The notes beneath the pieces were generated by a model. That model was not told the origin of the DNA, did not search any database, and saw only the letters and a list, made by a program, of their open reading frames with translations. The position numbers were made by a program, and so were the translations under genes. Positions 12,450 to 24,900 of a stretch of 64,000 nt of DNA are shown here, piece after piece (within the stretch, counting starts at the first letter, position 1; each line of letters begins with the position of its first letter). This stretch comes from Pomacea canaliculata (taxonomy: Eukaryota > Mollusca > Gastropoda > Architaenioglossa > Ampullariidae), in the NCBI RefSeq assembly GCF_003073045.1, contig NC_037599.1:19844555-19908554 (forward strand), in the 5' to 3' direction.

Positions 12450-13861
12450 AGAACTTACCTTTAAATCTGTTCATCCATTGTAATCATAGCAAACATATCA
12501 TTCATTAAATTTCGTTAAAGCATTCCTAATTCGTTTACTGTTTATCTCGAGCATAGATATACGAGTCTTCTCTAAACTTTCAATCTTCGTTTACATGTAA
12601 CTTCCTTTACTTGTTTACTTCGATAGGTTCTTGGAACACCACAGTTAACAACCAGTTTAAAACTACCAGCTACCACTAATATGTTTACAGAGCACGGAGA
12701 TGTCACTCCAGAGTTCACGGATGTCCGGATCACTAGCTGAATACAGGTTGTCATCAGCTGAGCGTCCACAAAGAATCCACACAGTTGCCAGTCTTATCAG
12801 TTCTTGAAACAGAACCATTTGCTATGACTGGCACTACCAGCAGTGCAACTGCAGTTGGTGAGCACTGACCTATCTCTTGAACCAGACGAGATCTCCAACG
12901 GAAACCACGCCAGTTAAGCTCCCCCTTAACAAAAGAGCAGTTCAAGCAGACGAGGAGGCTACTAAAAATAGGGAGTTTGCTAATCTTTTATTGCGATTCT
13001 AATGCTGTTCTTAGAGGAGAAAAATGGGTGACTGGATATTGCATAAATCTGGGTGAGTCACAATACCCGAGCGACACTTTGAGTGATCGAGAATTGATCG
13101 GGGTGGCTGTTTCTTAGTCCATCGATCTGTTTGCATGTGTGTCCAGTGGCTGAATGTAAATTATTATCGAAAGCTAATTTCATTCGCCATAAAGTCGCAA
13201 CAGTCATTAAAAATACATCAGGTGTTTTAATAGTCTTGTAGTTGTGGGTCTGATCCAGTCTCCCACAGCATGATGCACGAAGGTAAGACACTGGTAGTAA
13301 TTGTACTTGTTCAGAAAGGCAACTAGTCGATGAAAGCAGACAGGCCGAGAGACAACCAAATATGCAGGAAGACGGACACGCATACAGACAGACATACAAT
13401 TACACAAGCGGACAGACAGGTAAACTCACAGAAAACACAATGAGGGAGGGAATTTATGAGAAAGAGAGGGGGCAGCTTTATAATTAAATGCAAATAAACG
13501 GGGAGCCCCAGGTCGAAAGGGCGGTTACGAGGTCGAGAAGTCTAATATTGCATTCCACTGAGACTCCGGTGAATTGACAAACACTCTAAAGAGGACTAAG
13601 GCTTATAGCATTCCCGCTGAATAGAAGGGGGAGGGCAGGAAGGGACGAGGCTTCCGTCGAAACCGAAGAATAGGACTGGAATAAAGAACTCGTTTCAATT
13701 ACGTACTGACAGAGGTGTTGTTTTTTTTTTTTTTGTGTGTGTCTGTTTGGTGCTTGTTAAAAAAAACTGTCAGAGAAACTAAATACTACTCACTTAACAT
13801 GTCGACGGTGATGGTGGTATGGCAGAGACGATTTTGACGAGGAGTCTAGAGATGAATCCAT
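10879..13861 (-). CDS. Unrecognised two-exon gene, coiled-coil N-terminal half
   Basis: I do not recognise this protein. Exon 1 is 13861-13794, starting ATG GAT TCA and ending in phase 2 before GTGAGT; exon 2 is 11548-10879, after a TTTCAG acceptor. The phases join to form one Lys codon, giving 245 residues. The start is Ser-rich (MDSSLDSSSKSSLP) followed by HHHRRH. A Gln/Arg/Glu-rich helix follows (WLAQYERVAQRQQEYLKRI and on, about residues 25-57), a likely coiled coil. The middle is Pro/Ser-rich and probably disordered; the C-terminal third is charged (IEEIAKRNRIHFSRYLKSRE). No signal peptide or membrane segment is visible. A clean junction, a long open exon and a nearby AATAAA support a real gene. 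The intron is about 2.2 kb with no further exon found. Function is unknown; a cytoskeletal or ciliary coiled-coil protein is only a guess. Confidence 0.72.
12391..12450. repeat. (TG)n(GA)n compound microsatellite
   Basis: A run of tgtgtg changes to gagaga with scattered interruptions. It lies in the intron of the unknown two-exon gene. Confidence 0.85.
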
Positions 13862-15674
13862 TGTTGTCTTATTTTGTAAATTGTAGTTGGTTGCAGATCA
13901 AGTCACAGTTTTGCTCTCTCCTCAAACCTCAATAAATACTTTGTCCCAGTCCCTGGATGTATGTGACAACTGCGTCGAACAGAGGTTTGTGGAAGCTGTG
14001 TGACATCGAGAGACCTGTAAAATGTATCATGTAGAACAACTGACCACGAGAAAGAAAAAAACGCTTCTGCTTATCGGGTACATCAAATTTTTTTTTTTTA
14101 AAAAGTACTGTACCTTTTTATGTCTTATAATTCAGACTGGTGACACACCTGTCTTGACTTGTCACCCCTACATTTTTAAGCGACGATATTTCGATTTTTT
14201 TCATTTCCAAGTCACATCTTGTTTGGTAGAGTCCGAGAGATGCACAGAAACATTAAGATAAAAACACTTTGTATAAACAATTTAAAATTAAAGATGATCT
14301 CTGTGGAGGAACTCTGGTCGTTGTAAGGCAAAGCGCAGTACAACAGGTAGAAGTTCCTAGTATACAGAGTTCGCACAGACTGTGAACACATAGCTTCCCT
14401 GCTCTAATTAACGGTAGTAGCTTTATTCAATCCATTTACATACCTACAGTGCAATCTATTCTAAATTACAGTGTTTGCTGAGCTCTGATTCGCAGACGAC
14501 ACGGCCAACGTGTTATCAAAATTTATCGCCAAAGCTGTCAGTGACTCAGGTGTGAGCAGAGACCCTGGGTAGCCCCTAGTCCTGAAGAAAGGGGTTCCTT
14601 CATGTGAGAAGTACGTTAGGCACCCGCAAGTTTCGAAATTTCTCGAAGATTTCTAAGGCTGGACATCTGCCGATAAAAACCAACAGAGACACGGGTAGAA
14701 AGGTCACTTTAACAGACTAGAAACAATTTCATTTTTCTACTGTCTCACTCTCTCACTCCTCGATCCTTTGATCATGCATGTTCCAATAATGTAATTGAGA
14801 ACTTAATGTGATCCTGTAATATTTTAATAACCTTTCATTAAATTAAAAGGGAAAATGCCAATCAACTGGCTTGTTTTAAAACGTAAGGAATGGAATGAAA
14901 TTTGCATTAATAAAAGTTCAAAGCCTCCAGTAACTGATTGGAACTCGAGAATAATTGAAAGGTTATCTTAAGGTTAGCCTCGTTATAACTCCACCCGAGG
15001 TATCGGTTTCAAAAAGTGTTTCAAGCATGAACAGTTGCAAGGTGTTCGAGCTGAACTCTTTCTTTGAATATCTGCTCTACAGTACATGGCAACACTGACA
15101 AGTTTGTGTTTTCAAGAACGGGGCGTGTGTATACCTGTATGTACTTGTACCTTCAAGAAAGTTGAAACGCGTGCACGTATAGCTCACACACACACACATA
15201 CACAGTCTCAACAATTCTCGCTCTCACCCCACCAGTCATAATTCTGGTGATTTCTTTTGATACATATCTCAGCTAATGAAGTGAATACAGCTATTTTAAA
15301 AATATTAATGTACACTGGTTATTTGTGGCGTACCTTGCCTCAGGGTCTTTGCGAAGGACATTCTCACTGTATCTGAACGCCCACATGTTCTAATTAAATT
15401 CGACGAGGGGCTCAAGGAGGATCCGGAACAGCTTCCTTACAGATCGAAGAGTTCGTATGGTTTATTGAGTTGCCCTCCTTCCATCACAACACCCCTATCC
15501 TGCTCCTCTGTTCAGAGATCAACGGTTTTCTGTTCTAGCAATAGCATCCTCTGATTCAGCAAATTGAAACCTTGTGCAATTCTCAACCAAGAGACATGAA
15601 ACAAAAAGAATATATCACTATAGCGAGAGTTATTACATATCCTATAGGATAAGTCTACAATCATCACACGCCAC

Positions 15675-15835
15675 CGTGACAATGTCAGCGAGTAACTATT
15701 GCATGACAATGTCATCTCGTGGTTACCATCCTAGGGTGTCATCTCGCGGCTGCTGAATTACATTGTCATCATATGACACTGACATTGTCATCTCAGACTA
15801 GTCACTGTGTCATCGTATGGCTACTACATAGCAAT
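15675..15835. repeat. Degenerate TGTCATC minisatellite
   Basis: About six irregular units of 22-36 bp begin with tgtcatc or the palindrome tgacaatgtca, followed by ctcgtgg, ctcgcgg, atatga, ctcaga or gtatgg. Spacing is too irregular for a young satellite. Confidence 0.5.
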
Positions 15836-16137
15836 GCCGGCCTTTTCTTTCTTACTCTATGGCAAGAACAGAAACCCAGACTGTGAGACAAGAAGGTCTG
15901 CCCCAGGCTGTGTCAGTACTGCAAACATCTAGGTTAGCAACTCTATTACACAAGTCAACAAACTTATCTCTTGAAAAGGAGATGGTCTTCTCTCCAAAAT
16001 TACAAATAATGATTAAACAATTAACTTTAAGGAAAGTATGTTTGGTTGGACATGGCTATATCATCACATGACTAAATCACCAACAGCTGCTACGTCCTAA
16101 CGTTCTAGTCCTAGTCACCGAAGAAGACATTATTTTG

Positions 16138-16217
16138 CTTGTTGGTTTTTGTTTCTGCTTTGTTGTTGTTATGGCTTTTTTGTTGTTTTGTTTTTGTTTG
16201 TTGGTTGGGTTTGTTTG

Positions 16218-16249
<32 letters not shown>
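16138..16249. repeat. T/G low-complexity tract ending in a 30-nt poly-T
   Basis: A ttgtttt-rich stretch runs into an uninterrupted T run at 16220-16249. It could be the poly-A tail of a minus-strand retroposed sequence to the right, but no source gene or element is recognisable there. Confidence 0.8.
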
Positions 16250-16251
<2 letters not shown>

Positions 16252-17265
16252 AAAAATCAGTACTTTACAAAACTAGACTCTCAAACCACGAAGCATATAC
16301 GAGTATTCTTCCGCCGACAGCAGAAAGTACCGACATTTAAAGTCTCAATATCACAAGCGAAAACAGCAGACTGAAGATAGATATTCCTTGTTGTGAGCAA
16401 GAAGTTCCCGCAGATATGGAAAGGGTTTGGGGGTTGGACATTTCCCTCCACAGGCTGTCCCAAAAGACGAATATTTGACAAAGAGTCTGGAAAAATGGTG
16501 GTCTCGTAATTATTGGGTCGATGGGCAGCGACGTGGTCAAGACAGAGTGTGTGTGTATGTTGCTTTCTCCTACACGTTTCAACAAGTATAATAATCACAT
16601 TAATTACAATGACAATAGTTTCTCATATGTACAACATTCACGAGTAATGTATGACTTGGTTGGTAAAGATTGACGTGCCGTGCCTCGCCTCTGTCAGTGG
16701 TGCAGATTTTTCGAGTTATCTCTTGCAATGGTCGACTTTATCTCGCCAGTGGTCGAGTAGTAAGCGGTTTAAGATAAACGGTGATAAACTGTGCATACAT
16801 GTGGCAACGTGAATTACTAGGACCCAAATGGATCTTGTTGCAACACTCGGACACACACACACGCGCGTGCATGCATACGTTGACAGAGCGACAGATAAAT
16901 TATTAGAAATTTTGGCAAAGACATTATTCTTCCAATGAATAACACCAGTTTTATTTAAACAACTGTGTCTTACATATATATATAATCGCACTGTTTACTT
17001 GAGCTCAATAAAAGAAATTCTCCTGCTGTCGGTGACTTGCTGGACGCGGTGTGGTACTCACTGATTATTTTTTTCAAAGATTTAAAATCCTGGAGCTGTT
17101 TAGTCCACCAGCGGCTAAACAAGGTTAACAGTTTGATTAATAGCGACAGCCTCCCTCACCACAACAAAGCAACAGAACCAGACAATGTCATCGTCAAGCA
17201 GCAGAAAACTGCGCTGGTGACGTTTCAGTGTATGTCAGTGTACGTCACTCGTCCTGCAAGCTTAT

Positions 17266-17358
17266 CACAGCTGTGAACGTCACTCACGCTGCGACCACTT
17301 CACAGCTGTGAACGTCACTCACGCTGCGACCACTTCACAGCTGTGTGCGTCACGCAGG
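17266..17358. repeat. 35-bp tandem array with E-box and CRE-like sites
   Basis: Two identical 35-bp units (17266-17300 and 17301-17335) and a partial third (17336-17358). Each starts with the palindrome cacagctgtg, holding a CAGCTG E-box, and continues into a cgtcac CRE-like half-site. More half-sites flank it on the left (gtgacgtttc near 17217, gtacgtcac near 17240). The array lies about 2.3 kb upstream of the probable VIAAT first exon. Confidence 0.85.
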
Positions 17359-18260
17359 CTCCCACCTTCTCCCGACTGCTCATTTAACGGAGTTTTACTG
17401 GATATTTTTTTCCTGCCGTGTTTGTTAAGCGCTTCATTATTCAGGAAATTTAATCGGTGCAGAGTGGTCTTTTCGTGAAGTGGAAGGCTCAATATTCCAG
17501 CAATAACACAACATTTTTTTCCTCGTCTTGACTCGGTCAGTTGACACATTCTTTTCTCCAGACAATCAGATCAGGAAAGATAAGGATACAGAGAGTGACA
17601 GATGGAAAAAAAAACAAAAGAAAGAAGAGACAAATTGTGCTTTAAAAATATATTTTGCGAGAAAGAAAAGAAATAATGAAAAATAAGGAATAAATATAAA
17701 TGAAGTTAAAGATTGAAGAGAGATGGACAGAAAGATAAAATTAAAAATAAGGAAGGAACAAAACAAGGAAAGATATAAATAACAAAATCAAAACAGCAAC
17801 AAAAACAAAAAAAAAAAGTAAAAAAGCTACGGCATTATTTCGTCAAAACATTTGATGGAGACAAAAATAATGTGCACCTCTCGCTGCCCGCCCTCGGCAA
17901 TCCTCGCTTTGTCATGAACAGGAGTCGGTTTCGAACTTCGACTTGCAAAGTTGCAGCGGGATTTAATCAAAGATTTGACGACACTGATGTGGAATTGACG
18001 CAGCCCTCCTTCTACGTAATGACAAAACTGTCGGCCAGCAGACGCCAGCTCCAAACAGCGGCGCCATTATTGAAATCCCGCAGTTTTATTGACCAACTCG
18101 CCAACAACGCTGTTCAAACGGAGTCCTCCTCCTCCTCCACCAATCGCCATCACTGCAGCTGTCGCGTGCAGACGCCGGGGCATCTGTTGGGCTCTGGGCT
18201 TACCTCTTACTTTTATCTTTCTCGTCCTCTGTCCCTCCCTTTTCTTCTCTCTTTTTTTGT

Positions 18261-18297
18261 GGGGGGAAGTGGGGGATCAGGGGAAGGGGGAAGAGGG
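18261..18297 (+). repeat. G-run cluster, potential G-quadruplex
   Basis: Five or more runs of three to six G separated by short A/T loops follow a pyrimidine-rich stretch on the same strand. The spacing fits the usual four-run G-quadruplex pattern; folding is not shown. Confidence 0.6.
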
Positions 18298-19075
18298 TGT
18301 GGTTTGAGATTTTTAAGAGCGATGACCTGTTTTAAACGAGAAGAATATTTCTATCCAGGAAAATGCACCGACTCTGGTTCATCGACTCCGTGACATATTT
18401 TCATATTCTCATGCTCTGTGGCTGTCAACTGAGTTAGTGCATGCTTCCATGTTTGCCAGTATGTAGTATCTTCTGAGTGCTACCTTCTGTCTTCATGTCT
18501 GGCTTTGTATCTGCTTTTCTGCCGATCTTACTCTGTGTGGGTGCGTGCGTACATGTGTGCATGAGAGAGAGAGAAATGGAGGAGAAAACAGTGTGTGGGG
18601 AGAGAGGGGCTATTAGTCAAAGAGAGAGAGGGAGAAAAAAGTTCATACTATGAGTACAGTATAGTTTATTAACAGGCTCGTTACCTGGTGGGAAAAAAGA
18701 AAGTAAATTCCAAAAGAGTGTAAGTACATTCAGATTGCTAATTGGTTCATTTAAGGGTGATAATTTGTCACAGGTTAACCAGGCACTGTTGTATGGAAAT
18801 AATTATCAAAATTCTCTTTCCCAATTGTTCTTGTGTCTCTATAACCAAGAAGAAAATAAACAAAAGTGAAAAAACGACAACTGTGAAATTTCAAAAAAAA
18901 AATACAATGGCTCATCACCATCACCGGTCATAGAAAAGTACTCAGAAGTGATTGAATACTTTTGAAGACCTAACATTTGAGGTTTGAATGACTGTGATGA
19001 AACGGTTGTATTTTTAGTTATGAGGTAATGTAGTTGTAAAAAACAATCGCTTGTCATCAGTGCAATAAAAACAAA

Positions 19076-19226
19076 AAGGTCCTGGGTTCAGATCTCGACT
19101 TGGGACGCTATGGGACACCTGTTTGCAGAATTGCGTGTTTTCTCCTGGTACTTCGATTTCCTCCCCCCTACACCCTCGGTCCTCTATCACATGTTAAAAC
19201 TATTTCCTACAAAACCAAAGAGCCTA
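19076..19226 (+). mobile_element. 5'-shortened copy of the SINE family at 820
   Basis: It starts at the B box (gggttcagatctcg) and aligns with the copy at 820-1041 through gggac...gacacctgt, the tctcctggtac block, the tttcctcc block and the final tttcctacaaaaccaa. The A-box half is missing. It lies upstream of the probable VIAAT first exon. Confidence 0.65.
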
Positions 19227-19669
19227 CTTTTAATTCCAATTGAATCCGTTTATGCGTGATTCTCCATGCATTCTGTGTGCGAGTGCGCACGGACACGCGG
19301 GCTTACAGATATGTAGCTTTTCGTGCATGTTCTCACCGCGACAATTATTCTTTCCTCTTCCAGTCAATCTGAGACCTGTGAAAAAAAAAATGTTTGTGAG
19401 GATATTTTTTTTCTTCCTTCTGAAATTGTTCCCGGAATGTGTGCCTTTAGCGATTGGCAGCATGCAAGCACCTGTTGCTGTCCTCCCCATCTCATCACGC
19501 ATTCTCTCCCCTCCACCCCTCCACCCCTACCCCCAGTCCCTGACCCTGATTAGCAGACTACAAGTAGGCGGTGCCTGCTCAAGAAGACTTTTCTTCCATC
19601 GGGACCTCTCTCCCCCTCCTCCCTCTCTGCACATCCATTCCCACTCGACCCATTCCTCCCATCGCTCGC

Positions 19670-19852
19670 TTGCCCTTCAACGACAGCTTTCCCAGCAGCA
19701 CCATCAGAGAACGACGACGACTTTAGAACGTTGGTGTTTGTGGACAGTGTTGTCCTGTAAGATGCAAAGCTGTCTCTGATGATTTCCTCTTGAGATAATA
19801 GCGGCTATATATGTCGTGCACCGGAGGCTACATCCACCATCCATTCATTCAG
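19670..19852 (+). other. SLC32A1: Probable 5'UTR exon of VIAAT
   Basis: A less AT-rich stretch ends in ccattcattcag before gtatga, a good splice donor at 19853. The VIAAT coding exon is preceded by a pyrimidine tract and acceptor at 21911-21912, leaving 22 nt of leader before the ATG, so an upstream noncoding exon is required and this is the best candidate. The 5' boundary is a guess. Confidence 0.35.
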
Positions 19853-21934
19853 GTATGAAAAAAAGCCACTTTTTATTTTTTTCTAAACAGTGCATTGGAA
19901 AAATACTTATTAATCTCTCAGATATTCCTCCTTTCTTTTCGCTTGTATCTGAAACATTTAACAAATCCGTACAGCATTCGTGTATCTTTTAAATTGCTAT
20001 ACTTTCATCTGTAATGATTCTGCTTTTCTTTTCATATCACTTTACATATTTACATTATTTTATTATTTCATTTCATATTTTATAAACAACATTTATATAC
20101 AACTGCCTTTTCCTTTGTAAATTGTTCTTTTGTTTTCTCTGTTTTTTCTGTGATTTTAGTTTACTTCGATAATTGCTAAGACAGAAATTATTTATTTTCT
20201 TTCTAGTTTTGATTCTCTGACATTCCTCGGTTTTTATAAGGTCATTTTCTTAAATACTAATTAGAAATTATAAGCCGTTGTGATTTGTTACCGACAAAGC
20301 TTTTGTGTTCAGGAGTACAATTAAGATTTAGGTTTTTTTAAAACTTTTCTTTGCATTTGTTTGTTGTTATTATTAATTGCAGTAGGAAATACTGTTCATA
20401 CTCTTTAAAGTGCCTGCTATCAAAATACAGTCGTATGCTTAAGGTCGCAAATATATTTAAGGCAACAGAAGCCAGATCAAACACACATCTGTCAGGCATT
20501 GAAAACCACCGGACAAAACCACAATTTCAGAAATGAAAACTGTAGTTTTGCAAACACATCGTGATACTTTAAGTCACGGAAAATAAAGTTCAAACTTCTG
20601 TGGAAACTATTTTCTTTCGTGAAAACTGTTGTTTAAACACATCGACACACGCGTTAAACGAATGACACTCTTCGGTCCGTCTGTTTGAAGAAGTCAGATG
20701 ATGACATGAAGATGTCAAGCTCGCAAACAGAAGAATCAGGGAATATGGTCCTCCCCTTTCTCTTCTGCTGACGTGTTCAATGTGTTTGCACATTTACTTA
20801 GAGTTATTGGCTTGGATCCGTATAACCGTTTGACATTTCAGAAGCCAATTCCTTTTCCCCAGCAAATACATGTATTAAAATATACCTTAATTAATTTTAT
20901 AATTTTCCATCTGCTTGAATTGATGATATCCACTTGCTTGTTAATACACGAGACAGATTTACTGCCTATTCTTTGGTACAATGGAAGTATACGCCCTGAA
21001 AACCTATATTTGAAGTAGGTCAGTAGTTTTACAGAGGTCCTGTGCATTCAAGCGTAGCATTGACTCTCCCTACAGTGTACATTCCTTAGTACACACCGAA
21101 GTACAAAACTGGAATGCTTACTCTGACTTTCTCCTTTCCCTTTTCCGTTTTTGATTAAGCAGACTGTCCAAAGCCGCCCCACTGACCAACAGACGTGTCT
21201 TTTCTCGCAGTTCTTTGAGGACACGACTAACCCTCGGGCAACAGCAGAGGACGTGAATCCCTGGATGCTCTGTGAATACTTGAATTCTGACTTCAGTGGT
21301 CGAAGGCCTGGGAATCTGGTGGTTTTGAAGTTTCGCTATTAAGTGTAATTCTGGCGGTTGTCTGGAATATCCCGGGACAGCCGATCAAAAAGAAGAAACT
21401 AGACAGGTTTATAACATAGATTGCGCTGCAGACATACATCAAAGAAATGAGAAAGATTTCGTAATATATTTTGAGCAGCTGTTTCCTTATAAGTAGATAC
21501 TTGCAAAATAACATACCTTAAAATAAAAACAATTAAAAAATAGAAAAGAAGAAAAACGAATATAGAAACCTAAAATAAAAGAAAGTAAGCATACAAAAAA
21601 GAAGAAAGATAAAGAAAAGTTAAAAAAAATTAAACGACGGCGAGTGACAAGTGTCTTGCCTTAAATAACTGCTCCCATAATTCATTTGGAAAGGCAATTA
21701 CCGGTCTTGCAAAGGAAAACACCAAACGTTTGTTGTAGCAAGACGGCCTTCGTTATTGATGGCGCTCTTGAAGAACATCTTCATTGCTTGGCGTTTCCCC
21801 CAGCCGCTCAGTGCCCTCGACAGAAGAGCGTGAAGTTCTCTTTGAGTTAGGCTTTCTCAACGTTTTCAAACTCATCAAAACTGACTGCTCATCTTTTTCT
21901 TTTTTTCAACAGTTCTAACCTGTGGCTGGAGAAG

Positions 21935-24900
21935 ATGGGGTTACACGACTGCATGCGGCGCATCTCCTGTGGAGTGAAGGCTTTAGTGTCGCGAACATCC
22001 GGGGACAATGATGAAAAGGTCCAGTTCGTGAACTTTCCGCACTCTGAAAGCGACCGTGAACTCCATGTTTTACACAATGGAAGTGCCCAGCCAGACATGC
22101 GCACCACGACTTCCAGAAGTACTTCCGGTGATGCGGACGACTGGGACAGATTTAGATTCGTTGACGAAGTCTCGCAAGGCCACGTCGGTCGCGAGAAGAT
22201 TTCGGAGTGGCAGGCAGGGTGGAACGTTACAAATGCTATACAGGTGAGTCTCCTATTAATAAATTATCAACAACGATGATGTTCCATTAAACCAGGGTTG
22301 TTGTTGTTCGTTTGTTTGGTTGTTGTTAGGCTTTTTTTTTGTTTGTTTGTTTGTTTGTTGTTTTTTTTGTGTGTTTTTTTTTTTTTTTTTGTGCCATCAT
22401 TTGCAGGCCATATAAAATTATCAACAAAATTAGCCAGCTATATTTGGTCAAGCGGTTGTTTTCCACAGTGTTAAACTTTTGCAACGTGTACACCCTCATC
22501 CTGGCTGGCACTGACTGTCCTCTGAGCCACCGCAATACAGACAACAAGCAGACAATTAGACAGGCAGACAGCAGACAAGCAGACAAGCCGTCGGCAGCCG
22601 ACAAGAAGCATACGTGTCTGTCCCGTCATGTTCTCGTACGTGTCCTGTCTGTCCTGTAATGGACGTTCCTTGCTTGTCACCCAAAATTAACCTTACCATT
22701 ATGATGCCCCTAAACATATATGTTGCTATGAAAAAGCTCCTAGATTTATTGAATGTCTAGTCCCGTCTGTAGCTACCTTGGTCAGGGTCAAATCCATGAT
22801 TTCGCGGGCCGGATGTTCCCGACCATTGCATTGAATAATCAGCTAGAAAACCACGATTAACTTTTAATCTCATTTGCTTAAATTTGTTGAAAAGGATACA
22901 CAAGCGCCAGAAAGGTGTGCCAATATGGCGCAGATGGGAGAATTTTCGCTTTCCTTATTCTCAAATAAAGTCGAAAGAGTCATTGACACATTTAAAGACA
23001 CGAGCTTTCCTGTTCATCCATTAGTACTCTCTTCGTGGAAAGCATTTACCAGAATCTATTTCCTGAGAGACAAACAATGTCGCGTCCATTTCTGTTTATT
23101 TTAAAATTTTTCTTTGATGACCTACCTCCCTCCACATCGATATCGCACATCCATCGCACTGCACTACTTCAATCAGGTGAAAGATTTTTAAAAATATTGC
23201 AGTGTATTGAACAACCTATGTTCCATCGTATCCTTTTGCACTCAACTAACAACAACCTCCAAGATTATTTTGTTATTTATCTCCTAATTTTTTAGGGATG
23301 TGGTTAATAAAACTGGACGGAGCTCTAACAAAACTAACAAAGCTACATATTCACACAGTTAGTACAAAGGATGATTCCATTAGCAAGTAAGCAAGATTTT
23401 TCTGACTTATCTGGGAAACTATGTCCTTATGGAAAAACTCGCTGGAGGCGAGGAAAGGGGGGAGATAACTCGAAAGACGATACAGGATGGAGTTGAGGGG
23501 GGAGGTTTCGCTGAGGCAGGGAAAAAAAGTAATTTACTTAACAACCCTTGAAGAAACAGAAAAAAACGTGTTCGATGATGCTTATGCTCAACTCTGACGA
23601 TGGGTCGAATCCTCAGCTACTCTTGACATCATCGACTGATGAGTGGCGATAAGAGTTGCACGAAGTTTTAGGAACTGGAATGCGTGGTGCAAACAACCGT
23701 AGGTCCTCAACCTGTTTCTGTTTCCTGCTGCTGTTTCTTTAGTAGTAGCAAAGGCTACAGCAGCTAGGAGAAAAAGGGATGTCGAAAAAAAAATTTGCAA
23801 AAAAAAATTTAATAATAATATAATAATAATAATAATAATAATTAAAGGGACGATGACGACCATTGTGCACTAAAATAGACATATTGCAGCAGCTATTAAA
23901 GCCATAGTAACAATTCCACTAACACCAATGACTACTTTAAAGGGTCCCAGGAAACGTTTTAGCGATCTTCATGACAAAGTGCGAAATTAAAAAAAAAAAA
24001 AAAAAAAAAAACAACAACAACAACAAAACCACACAAACACACACCACGATTGACTTCTGGGACCATGAATGCCACTAACATGTACATAGACATACGCTGA
24101 CCTTCTCCCGAGGAAACCATCTTCTCCTCTTGCGAACTTGTTGCTGAAAAGCAACTCATCAATCTGTGGTGTTCCCTACATCCATCATGGTTCGTAGAAT
24201 TCTTTACCTATTTCTTATTTTCAAGTAATGCAAGAGTAGGTCATGCCTTTCCGGTCTTTTCCATTTTATATGTGACAGAAGGATCAGATTTAGAGGGTGC
24301 AGGGGTTAGGTGGCGATAGATGCAGGAAATAGAAAAAAAGAAATATGATATGAAAAAGAGGAAGCAATAAAGAAGAGAGAGAGAGACAGTAAATATAGAG
24401 ACGCAAGATGGGACACTTTCACTCACAGATACAAACCTTGTAATCTTTAATAGTGTATGTTCAGGAAATTACATCCGCCATCAAGGTTTGTAGAGACTCT
24501 CTTGTAAAACTCTCTCTCTCACACACTTAGTCACCTTAGTCACCGGAGTCCAGCTTCACTGCTTTAAAATCTCCTTTTCCTCACTTATCAATAATACAGT
24601 TTTTATAAAATATTATTCTTGGTTTTAGATTGATGTTTGCTGTACATGTGCTTGAATTGGACTGTGGCAAGACAATAAGTCCAAACCTTGAGGATTTACA
24701 CTTTATTACAATATATACCATATTATACTCACGATTTAAAGCAGCCTAGAGCTGAGTATGTCAGGATTAGACATATTGTCTGCAGTTTCCACCATCTGTT
24801 TCAGCTGGCTGGCATGGATAACAGAACATTTCTCTTCAAAATATCTTTTCCATAAATTTCTTAACAATCTTTGACCATTATCTTTGAATAACTTTCTTTC

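Larger units (their letters stand above)
13862..19600. other. Intergenic region, no coding exon found
   Basis: This is the interval between the unknown minus-strand gene and the plus-strand VIAAT gene. Open frames here are short, low-complexity and carry no recognisable motif. It contains repeats listed separately (15675-15835, 16138-16249, 17266-17358, 18261-18297, 19076-19226). The CpG-richer patch 17880-18200, with a cggcgccatt element and a CCAAT box (about 18139), could be regulatory for VIAAT. Confidence 0.5.
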
